Shown one piece after another: positions 19,250-25,209 of a stretch of DNA of 64,000 nucleotides. This DNA comes from Desmonostoc muscorum LEGE 12446. GTDB lineage: Bacteria > Cyanobacteriota > Cyanobacteriia > Cyanobacteriales > Nostocaceae. Position 1 is the first letter of the stretch, and every line of letters begins with the position of its first letter. Below the pieces are notes generated by a model that was not told the DNA's origin, did no database searches, and saw only the letters and a list, made by a program, of their open reading frames with translations. A program made the position numbers and the translations under genes. The DNA lies in the NCBI RefSeq assembly GCF_015207005.2, contig NZ_JADEXS020000002.1, forward strand, positions 248,001 through 312,000. The letters run 5' to 3'.

Positions 19250-19576
19250 ATGCAACGCACGATATCAATCCCCCAGCACTGGGGCTACCCCCGCTTTGCC
19301 TTGGATCAGCGTACTACTCAAGGCACGATTCTAGGGCTTTATTACTATCCCTCTGGTACAGAGTTAGCTGAACAATTTGATGATGGTTGGCGCTATGTAC
19401 TGATGCCTAACAAGAATTCTGATGAAATATCGTACTTGAAAGAGGATCAAATCCAACCGCTCACACCAGAAGAATTATTCTTACAAATACGCGCAGAGAT
19501 TGACTTTTACCAACAGCAGATAAATATTCTCAACCGACAGTTAGACGCAATAGCCGGAGGTGCAAACAATGGCTAA
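19250..19576 (+). CDS. small hypothetical protein
   Basis: 108 residues from ATG 19250. The N-terminal part is compact and beta-rich (GTILGLYYYPSG, DDGWRYVLMP), and the C-terminal half is a helix or coiled coil (PEELFLQIRAEIDFYQQQINILNRQLDAI). It overlaps the next gene by eight bases, so the two are probably translated together. Before it (19176-19217) lies an imperfect hairpin made from a HIP1-containing inverted repeat. Family not recognised. Confidence 0.65.
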   Translation: MQRTISIPQHWGYPRFALDQRTTQGTILGLYYYPSGTELAEQFDDGWRYVLMPNKNSDEISYLKEDQIQPLTPEELFLQIRAEIDFYQQQINILNRQLDAIAGGANNG

Positions 19577-19766
19577 GACGATTGACAACTATGTGGAACG
19601 TACTTCTACTAGATTACTGCACTCTCTAAATCGCTCTGGTGGTTCTATTCCTTTGCACCGCATTCAGTTCTCAGAAACTATCATCCAATATCTGCTTGAT
19701 AAAAAACGGGTGCAAGTGCAAAACACTGGATGCGGCTTTTTGTTGGAGATTTCCGAGGATTTTTAG
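19569..19766 (+). CDS. small hypothetical protein, possible winged-helix
   Basis: 65 residues from ATG 19569, just inside the end of the preceding gene. The sequence TRLLHSLNRSGGSIPLHRI followed by QFSETIIQYLLDKKRVQVQN and GCGFLLEIS has the layout of a small winged helix (helix, helix, two-strand wing), but no specific family is recognised. It is likely a DNA-binding or adaptor protein of the cluster. Confidence 0.5.
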   Translation: MAKTIDNYVERTSTRLLHSLNRSGGSIPLHRIQFSETIIQYLLDKKRVQVQNTGCGFLLEISEDF

Positions 19767-19791
19767 GTTATTAATCCCAGAGGATAAAATC

Positions 19792-20181
19792 ATGAAACTT
19801 TATGCCAAGACCATTGCACAAACTTTACCCAATTGGGCAACTGTAGTTACAAAGAGCGCAGATTTATTTGAGGTTGAAATCAACGATAAACATCCAATCT
19901 TTCAATCTCTACTAGAAGAGTTAGAGACGGAAATTGAACCAGGAACTTTTGGTGTCAAGGCAGAAGATTTATGTTTCAGATTGGGTATCGAGATGTCTAA
20001 CCCACCTCTTCATCGCTTAGTTGAACAAGCTGAAGCTCTGATATCAGAAATTGCTATACACCCACACTACAGACAACTGTTGGACTTGGGATATCAACCT
20101 GATTTAAACATTGCTGATGCTAGCACTGCGCTGACTTATTTGCAATGGGAGTTAGAGCGGAATCAACAGCGCTCTGTTTAG
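19792..20181 (+). CDS. hypothetical protein
   Basis: 129 residues from ATG 19792, with AGAGGA nine bases upstream; the longer open frame to 19639 overlaps the previous gene and is not needed. Predominantly helical, acidic (LLEELETEIEPGTFGVKAEDL, LHRLVEQAEALISEIAI). No recognised motif. A strong hairpin (20189-20226) follows its stop codon, so transcription from the first part of the cluster may be attenuated there. Confidence 0.6.
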   Translation: MKLYAKTIAQTLPNWATVVTKSADLFEVEINDKHPIFQSLLEELETEIEPGTFGVKAEDLCFRLGIEMSNPPLHRLVEQAEALISEIAIHPHYRQLLDLGYQPDLNIADASTALTYLQWELERNQQRSV

Positions 20182-20188
20182 TAAAGAA

Positions 20189-20226
20189 GCGATTGCTTGA
20201 ATATCAGCTTTTATTCAAGCAATCGC
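20189..20226 (+). terminator. strong hairpin, terminator or mRNA processing site
   Basis: A perfect 14-bp inverted repeat, GCGATTGCTTGAAT at 20189-20202 and its complement at 20213-20226, encloses a ten-base loop (ATCAGCTTTT). There is no T tract after it, so it may act as a transcript stabiliser, an attenuator or a weak terminator rather than a standard intrinsic terminator. Confidence 0.5.
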
Positions 20227-20282
20227 AAAGCACTCTCCAGTTTACGCTACAAACCACTAATTATTGCACAGATCAACAAAAT

Positions 20283-21125
20283 ATGGTTACTGAAATCAAA
20301 CTAGGTTTATGCAACCCTCCCGAACCCATCTATTTATATGTCAACCAGGGGGAAGTAGATGGCGAATCTTACGTTTGGTACAAGTTCAATATCAGCCAGG
20401 ATAAGAAAATCCCTGTTACCCAAAGAGCATTAACTGGGTACTTGTCAGAACTGCGCCTAACGACTAAAGAATTCAAAGGCAAGGACAACTTGAAGCTGGA
20501 TATTGTTGTCAGTGCTGATGAACTTTACATCATAAGAACTGGTGTTGAAACTAATTTCGCCAAAAGCTTCCTTTTAGCTGCGTCATTAGTTCAAGATTTT
20601 TCTAAGCCACTGATTATCGTTGCTAATGCTGGCGACGAAAACACGGTTTTCTGTAATCTTTACGATGCTGCAACCAAAACCAAGATTTACAGGGAATGGA
20701 GTAGAGATTTGAATTGGGCAACTATCATTCGTGACATCCAATCTTTATTGGGTACAACTTCAAACTCAATTCCCGAACCCCCACTGACTCCACCAAAACT
20801 TAGTGTAGTTCCTCAACTAGTACCAACTCAAGACTTGCGAGTAAAAAATATTCGCACTTTGCTTGATTATCCCCTTGATTTAGTCAAAGAGTGGTTGCAA
20901 TTTCAGGATGTTGATCGCCCAAGTTTACTTGATATTAGCCAGATTAATGAACTAATCAAAACCATGTGTTTGGCTTGGGCAGCAGGCAAGTGTGAATATC
21001 CCAATCATGCCGAATCTTTGTATCAAAAGCAGGTTGTTGATGCTGTTGGTAATGGTGCGGATGAATTAACGGCAATCAACGGATGGATGCAACAGTTGCA
21101 AGCTTCAAAAGCCGGAGCAGTGTAA
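20283..21125 (+). CDS. hypothetical protein, uncharacterised plasmid family
   Basis: 280 residues from ATG 20283; the upstream part of the open frame overlaps the hairpin region and is probably untranslated. The N-terminal 160 residues look like one globular alpha/beta domain (PIYLYVNQGEVDG, YVWYKFNISQDKKIPVTQRAL, KLDIVVSADELYIIRTG). A proline-rich linker (PEPPLTPPKL) follows, then a helical C-terminal domain (KNIRTLLDYPLDLVKEWL). An OB-fold or single-strand DNA-binding function is conceivable from the first domain's pattern, but I cannot support it further. It is followed by a small terminator-like hairpin. Confidence 0.7.
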   Translation: MVTEIKLGLCNPPEPIYLYVNQGEVDGESYVWYKFNISQDKKIPVTQRALTGYLSELRLTTKEFKGKDNLKLDIVVSADELYIIRTGVETNFAKSFLLAASLVQDFSKPLIIVANAGDENTVFCNLYDAATKTKIYREWSRDLNWATIIRDIQSLLGTTSNSIPEPPLTPPKLSVVPQLVPTQDLRVKNIRTLLDYPLDLVKEWLQFQDVDRPSLLDISQINELIKTMCLAWAAGKCEYPNHAESLYQKQVVDAVGNGADELTAINGWMQQLQASKAGAV

Positions 21126-21140
21126 ATCAGAAGCCAGGAT

Positions 21141-21160
21141 TCAGAATAATTCTGATTTTT
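21141..21160 (+). terminator. weak intrinsic terminator
   Basis: TCAGA, a five-base loop ATAAT, then TCTGA followed by five T residues lies just after the stop at 21125. The stem is short, so efficiency should be modest. It is followed by GACTCCT heptamer repeats (21161-21185), which recur near 48145. Confidence 0.45.
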
Positions 21161-21208
21161 GACTCCTGACTCCTGAATCCTGAATTCTTAACATCAGAGG
21201 AATTAGCC

Positions 21209-21418
21209 ATGAAAGTCATCGTCACAGTAGTAGATAAAATCACCAGCGAAGCGCACCTAAATATTCCTGATGGACTCTCGGAGTCGGCAATCAAGCAGCA
21301 CATTACAGACTTATACAACAGTGGTGAGATGCTGATTGATTTGAATATTGCTCAGGTGGATTTTGAATCTATCGGCGCTCGAATTGTCAAAGAACATTCT
21401 TCTACTAAATCTGCATAA
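21209..21418 (+). CDS. small hypothetical protein
   Basis: 69 residues from ATG 21209, with AGAGGA about ten bases upstream. Predicted strand-helix-helix-strand pattern (MKVIVTVVDKITSEAHLNI, SESAIKQHITDLYNSG, LIDLNIAQVDFESIG). No family recognised. It lies between a weak terminator and the HTH gene, and is likely part of the methyltransferase operon. Confidence 0.55.
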   Translation: MKVIVTVVDKITSEAHLNIPDGLSESAIKQHITDLYNSGEMLIDLNIAQVDFESIGARIVKEHSSTKSA

Positions 21419-21436
21419 AATTTGGGAAGTAATCAG

Positions 21437-21835
21437 ATGCATACAAAATGGACTGATGAAGAAGTAGCAATCATTGAAGAAATGGCTTGTCTCTATACTG
21501 TCAAACAAATAGCATATCGGCTTAAAATCAGAGGATACACACGCTCAACATCAGCTATTCAAAACAAATTGCGCTTTTTAGGATACTCGGCACGTCCAAT
21601 TCTTGATAACTACAACTGCTGCGAAATTGCCAGAGTTTTACAACTCAATTCAGCTACTGTTTGGAGTTGGGTAAAAAAGGGATGGATACGTACAACCAGA
21701 CGGTCTGGCAGATATCACCAAATTAAAAGTAAAGACTTAAAACGATTTCTTCAAAACCCACCTGAACGTATTAAGAACCGCATTGCTGCCATTGATAAAG
21801 AGAAGATCGAGTACTTGGTCGGGAGATTGGGATGA
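21437..21835 (+). CDS. DNA-binding protein with SANT-like and excisionase-like HTH segments
   Basis: 132 residues from ATG 21437. The N-terminal part (KWTDEEVAIIEEMACLYTVKQIAYRL) resembles a Myb/SANT helical unit followed by SAIQNKLRFLG. The second half (YNCCEIARVLQLNSATVWSWV, then RRSGRYHQIKSKDLKRFL) has the MerR/excisionase HTH layout with a wing. Its stop overlaps the methyltransferase start (ATGA), indicating translational coupling, so it may regulate or assist that enzyme. Specific role unknown. Confidence 0.75.
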   Translation: MHTKWTDEEVAIIEEMACLYTVKQIAYRLKIRGYTRSTSAIQNKLRFLGYSARPILDNYNCCEIARVLQLNSATVWSWVKKGWIRTTRRSGRYHQIKSKDLKRFLQNPPERIKNRIAAIDKEKIEYLVGRLG

Positions 21836-22824
21836 CACAGGAAATTATTCCCCAAGATACTCAAAAAGTCCTTGACCTCTGCTCTGGTATTGGCGGCTTC
21901 ACCCTTGGTCATCTGATTAGCGGCGGTTTTGAAACTGTGGCATTTTGCGAGATTAATCAGTATTGCCAACAAGTTCTAAATCTACGCTTCCCACATATTC
22001 CAATTATTCCTGATATCCATGACATTACAGTTGAGTCTTTGGCAAGAGTCGGAGTTGGAGAAGTTGACGGTATTATCGCCGGACTCCCCTGCCCTCCCTT
22101 TAGCCTCGCCGGAAAACGTCTTGCATCGCAGGATGAACGCAATCTGTTCAGTGAGTTCTTTAGAATCCTTCGCCAAGTTCGACCAAGATGGGCAATTGTG
22201 GAAAACGTACCCGGATTGCTCACTGCTGAAGGCGGTCAATTTTTCCGCACCGTACTATGGCAGTTTGCCAAGATGGGGTTTGATGTGCAGTGGGGAGTGC
22301 TTTCGGCAAGCCAAGTGGGGGCCATCCACAAACGAGAACGAGTTTGGATTATTGCTACCAACTCCCAAAGCTCAAGACGGCATACATCCTGGAACCAGTA
22401 CGAGAAAGAGCGGACAAACGCTGCATTTGTCGGCGGCGGTAATCATTGCAACTTCCACAGATCATCACAAAGTCACAACTCAGTTGAATACGGAGCCAGA
22501 GCGATCGCTCAACGTACATCTAGTAGAGGCGATGATGGGTTTTCCGCAAGGTTGGACAGATGTCTCCTTACCCACGCAGGACTTACAGATTGCCTTACTG
22601 CTGCCACAGTCCCCAGCTTCAGTCGGCTCAGTCGTAGAGAAATTGCAGCGCTTACGCTCTATTGCCAACAAGAATATCGCCAACTCTCTTGCGAATACCA
22701 AGCCATCAGAAGACAACACAAACAACAGTTGATCGCTCTGGGCAATGCCATTGTCCCCCAATGCGCTGCACTAATTTTTGAACGACTCAAAAGAATTTTA
22801 TCCCAACAACAGAAAAACGCATGA
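21832..22824 (+). CDS. dcm: C5-cytosine DNA methyltransferase
   Basis: 330 residues. Family motifs in order are I (VLDLCSGIGGFTLG, residues 13-26), IV with the catalytic cysteine (LPCPPFS, Cys87), VI (ENVPGLL, 124-130), VIII (KRERVWIIA, 167-175) and X near the C-terminus (LIALGNAIVPQ). The enzyme transfers a methyl group from S-adenosylmethionine to cytosine C5. The target-recognition region (about 180-290) looks unusual, Ser/Arg/His-rich and poorly ordered. No restriction endonuclease gene is adjacent, so this is probably a solitary plasmid methylase protecting against host restriction. A second frame across residues 63-300 is also open and protein-like (see 22019). Confidence 0.88.
   Translation: MTQEIIPQDTQKVLDLCSGIGGFTLGHLISGGFETVAFCEINQYCQQVLNLRFPHIPIIPDIHDITVESLARVGVGEVDGIIAGLPCPPFSLAGKRLASQDERNLFSEFFRILRQVRPRWAIVENVPGLLTAEGGQFFRTVLWQFAKMGFDVQWGVLSASQVGAIHKRERVWIIATNSQSSRRHTSWNQYEKERTNAAFVGGGNHCNFHRSSQSHNSVEYGARAIAQRTSSRGDDGFSARLDRCLLTHAGLTDCLTAATVPSFSRLSRREIAALTLYCQQEYRQLSCEYQAIRRQHKQQLIALGNAIVPQCAALIFERLKRILSQQQKNA
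22019..22732 (+). CDS. overlapping second-frame protein nested in the methyltransferase gene
   Basis: A 237-codon open frame, +1 relative to the methyltransferase and wholly inside it, starting at ATG 22019. Its product does not look random. FAKFDQDGQLWKTYPDCSLL (51-70), LPRWGLMCSGECF (83-95), FGLLLPTPKAQDG (109-121) and LNVHLVEAMMGFPQGWTD (164-181) match a pattern I recall from uncharacterised phage and cyanobacterial proteins annotated beside C5 methylases. The LLLPTP motif is encoded by the same bases as methylase motif VIII. Alternatives are a frame-shuffled methylase C-terminus or a hypothetical protein created by misannotation elsewhere. No clear ribosome-binding site precedes the ATG. 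Ribosome profiling or comparative codon analysis would decide. Confidence 0.5.
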   Translation: MTLQLSLWQESELEKLTVLSPDSPALPLASPENVLHRRMNAICSVSSLESFAKFDQDGQLWKTYPDCSLLKAVNFSAPYYGSLPRWGLMCSGECFRQAKWGPSTNENEFGLLLPTPKAQDGIHPGTSTRKSGQTLHLSAAVIIATSTDHHKVTTQLNTEPERSLNVHLVEAMMGFPQGWTDVSLPTQDLQIALLLPQSPASVGSVVEKLQRLRSIANKNIANSLANTKPSEDNTNNS

Positions 22825-23279
22825 TTGAGTTAATTACTGCCCTTGAAACAAGCTGGTATCTCTCTCCACCCTGGGGTCAAACAATTCCACCTATTGAGGT
22901 CAATTTACTGGAGAGAGTATACCTCAGAACCACCAAAACATTCGGCTATTGTTGCAGTATTCAGTGGAAACATGAATGTTGGCTTTATTCAATTGATTGT
23001 CGTAATGAAATCCTTCACGCCACACAAAACCAAATCATCGGGACTGGAGAATTAGAAGCCATCAAGGTGCAAAAACCTGCTTTCGTTCTGGGGCAAAGAG
23101 TGATGCTCTGTTCTCACGATAAAGGAATAAAATATCGTCTCATTTTGGGGATTGTACTGGTGAATAATTCTTGGTTTTACCTTGTTGAATTAATGTCGCC
23201 AACGTTAATTAAGACACCAACTATATCGAATCGTTTCTCATTGGTTGGTGAGAAAAGTTTGGTGCGTGTGAATGCCTGA
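22821..23279 (+). CDS. DUF1392 family protein
   Basis: 152 residues, start overlapping the methyltransferase stop (ATGA). The N-terminus (TSWYLSPPWGQTIPPIEV, LLERVYLRTTKTFGYCC) matches my recollection of DUF1392, a family confined to cyanobacteria and common on Nostoc and Anabaena plasmids. The remainder is beta-rich (KPAFVLGQRVMLCSHDKG, YRLILGIVLVNNSWFYLVELM). No biochemical role is known for the family. Translational coupling suggests co-expression with the methylase. Confidence 0.75.
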   Translation: MIELITALETSWYLSPPWGQTIPPIEVNLLERVYLRTTKTFGYCCSIQWKHECWLYSIDCRNEILHATQNQIIGTGELEAIKVQKPAFVLGQRVMLCSHDKGIKYRLILGIVLVNNSWFYLVELMSPTLIKTPTISNRFSLVGEKSLVRVNA

Positions 23280-23314
23280 ATCAATTATTTGTTCAATACC
23301 CAGGGAATGGAATC

Positions 23315-24115
23315 ATGTTGACACATTTTTGGCACGACTCAGAAATTAATCAAATGCCTCAAGATGGGGAAATAGGTAAATATGCTGTACCTAAAGGCTA
23401 TGTGAATGCAAGTCAGATGTGCAAAGCTAACGGGAAATTCTTAGCTGATTACACGAAGCTCAAGTCTACAAAGCAGTATTTGCAAGCACTTTCTAACGAT
23501 ATGAAGATCCTCATATCGTTATTGGTGATAGATATCCAGGGATATGGAAGTGAACAAAGCACTTGGATTCACCCAGAAATCGCCATTGATTTAGCTCGAT
23601 GGGTTTCTGTCGAATTCCGCATCTGGGCTAACAGAACCTTAATGAGAGTGATGCTCTCAACCCAAGTAGAGCCAGTAAAACAGCAAGAATCATCACATAC
23701 ATTAGCCCCATCCCACGAAGCTGCACAGTTAGCGATAATGCTAGGCGAGTTTGCTGGACTAGAAAAATCTCTCACCGCTCAGTTAGCAGTTAATGCCGCC
23801 ACTAAAGTTAACCCCGCACTTAAGCCAGCAGCAGATGAATTAAAAACTGCGATTGCTTCCACTAATACCGCAGAGGACGCATTTCTCAACCCAACACAAA
23901 TCGGTGAGGTAGTTGGAATGTCTGCACGGGCTGTTAACCACTGCTTACTAAATTCTGGACTGCAATACAGAACTGATGATAAGAAAATTCCCTATCGTCC
24001 TACTGAATCAGGCAAGCAATGGGGGCGGATGGTTCCCGCAGTCGCCAAATCTTCAAACCAAACTGTTTTTCAACTGCGGTGGTTGCCCGAAATAGTAAAA
24101 GTCATCTCTCGATAA
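23315..24115 (+). CDS. KilA-N domain protein, phage antirepressor-like
   Basis: 266 residues from ATG 23315. The N-terminal 105 residues form a KilA-N domain (GYVNASQMCKANGKFLADYTKL, then STWIHPEIAIDLARWVSVEFRIW). This is a DNA-binding module of large DNA viruses, phages and plasmids. A linker leads to a C-terminal domain with LNPTQIGEVVGMSARAVN and YRPTESGKQWG, typical of phage antirepressor C-termini. It probably acts as a regulator of plasmid or resident-prophage genes. It lies on the same strand as, and 36 bases after, the DUF1392 gene. Confidence 0.85.
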   Translation: MLTHFWHDSEINQMPQDGEIGKYAVPKGYVNASQMCKANGKFLADYTKLKSTKQYLQALSNDMKILISLLVIDIQGYGSEQSTWIHPEIAIDLARWVSVEFRIWANRTLMRVMLSTQVEPVKQQESSHTLAPSHEAAQLAIMLGEFAGLEKSLTAQLAVNAATKVNPALKPAADELKTAIASTNTAEDAFLNPTQIGEVVGMSARAVNHCLLNSGLQYRTDDKKIPYRPTESGKQWGRMVPAVAKSSNQTVFQLRWLPEIVKVISR

Positions 24116-24141
24116 TTCCCTACCTAACTCAACCTTTCGTT

Positions 24142-24420
24142 ATGAACACTTTACGAAAAACCTTGGCAGAAAAATATGGTCTTGTTGCTTCTATCATGCA
24201 CGACGATTATTTTTTTGTTCAACTACCAGAGAACGAAGATCATTCACTCAAGTTTTTAGAGAGCAATTTACCAGAATGTATTCGGATTGAGCTTGCAGAA
24301 TGTTTTGCTGGTAGCGTTATTGCGGCTTGGGAAGTCCCGTTATTTTTACTCCCTCAAGTATTACAGCAAGCCCACGATTTTGTTGTTGAGTATTGGGAGC
24401 AAGTATCTCAAGAAACATGA
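24142..24420 (+). CDS. small hypothetical protein
   Basis: 92 residues from ATG 24142; the frame open upstream to 24019 overlaps the KilA-N gene and is not preferred. Acidic, alpha/beta pattern (LAEKYGLVASIMHDDYFFVQLPE, RIELAECFAGSVIAAWEVPLF, VLQQAHDFVVEYWEQV). Family not recognised. It directly precedes the AlkB-like gene. Confidence 0.6.
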   Translation: MNTLRKTLAEKYGLVASIMHDDYFFVQLPENEDHSLKFLESNLPECIRIELAECFAGSVIAAWEVPLFLLPQVLQQAHDFVVEYWEQVSQET

Positions 24421-24491
24421 AGTCTTCTCCATCAACCAAAACTAACAGCAATTCCTTCATTTACACATTCTTTAGTTTGGAGAAAAGTACC

Positions 24492-25094
24492 ATGCAACAA
24501 CTCAATTTATTTGCTGAATCTGCACCAGTTTTACCAGTCAGTTATTACCCCGATTTCTTAAGTCAGGAACTTGCAAACTCACTCTACCAACACTGCTTGA
24601 AATTGGAGTGGCAGCAGAATCAAATCAGGATCGCGGGTAAAACAATGCCTGTCCCTCGTCTTGAATGTATTTATGGTGATGCCGGATGCGATTACCTCTA
24701 CTCCAACAGCGTGTTCTTAAAACCCCTGACTTGGACAGATGTTCTGGCTAACTTACGGGACAGTATCACTGCGTTGACACGTTACAAATTCCGTATCGTC
24801 ATTGGCAACCAGTACCGCACGGGGACTGATTCTATCGGGTGGCATTCTGACAACGAACCATCGATGGGATTTAACCCCGCGATTGCATCAGTCAGCTTGG
24901 GGTCATGTCGCAAGTTTCAAATCAAACCTATCGGCGGCAGACCAACAGATTTCTGGCTGGAACACGGCAGCTTGCTTGTGATGCACCCTGGTTGTCAGTC
25001 CACACATCTGCATCAAGTTCCAAAGACCAATAAAGTCGTTAGCACGCGAATTAATTTGACCTTCCGACCACACACAGGAGGCGGGAAAAGATAA
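24492..25094 (+). CDS. AlkB-like 2-oxoglutarate/Fe(II) dioxygenase
   Basis: 200 residues from ATG 24492, which has GGAG nine bases upstream. An alternative ATG 24417 overlaps the previous stop. The iron-binding facial triad is visible as His118 and Asp120 (GWHSDNE) and His174 (HLHQVPK), and the oxoglutarate-binding Arg lies in TRINLTFR (Arg186/Arg192). The substrate loop GNQYRTGTDSIGW and the LECIYGD region match bacterial and eukaryotic AlkB homologues. Such enzymes oxidatively remove alkyl groups from DNA or RNA bases. Next to a DNA methylase, a role in protecting or editing plasmid DNA is a reasonable inference. Confidence 0.88.
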   Translation: MQQLNLFAESAPVLPVSYYPDFLSQELANSLYQHCLKLEWQQNQIRIAGKTMPVPRLECIYGDAGCDYLYSNSVFLKPLTWTDVLANLRDSITALTRYKFRIVIGNQYRTGTDSIGWHSDNEPSMGFNPAIASVSLGSCRKFQIKPIGGRPTDFWLEHGSLLVMHPGCQSTHLHQVPKTNKVVSTRINLTFRPHTGGGKR

Positions 25095-25101
25095 CGCTGT
25101 A

Positions 25102-25177
25102 GCTGGCTATTGAGGATTCCATAGCCAGCACAAACTCTTCACTTCAAGTTGAATCGGCGGCATGGGCGCAATGCCGC
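25102..25177 (+). promoter_or_regulatory. two stem-loops in the replication-gene leader
   Basis: The first stem, GCTGGCTAT at 25102-25110 and ATAGCCAGC at 25121-25129, encloses a ten-base loop. The second, GCGGCAT at 25157-25163 and ATGCCGC at 25171-25177, encloses seven bases and is followed by TCCATTTTTC. They lie between the AlkB-like stop and the replication-gene start at 25210. One reading is terminator followed by promoter. Another is an attenuator controlling the replication protein, as many plasmids do in this position. Confidence 0.5.
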
Positions 25178-25209
25178 TCCATTTTTCTGCGTCTATTTCT
25201 AGAGGAAAC

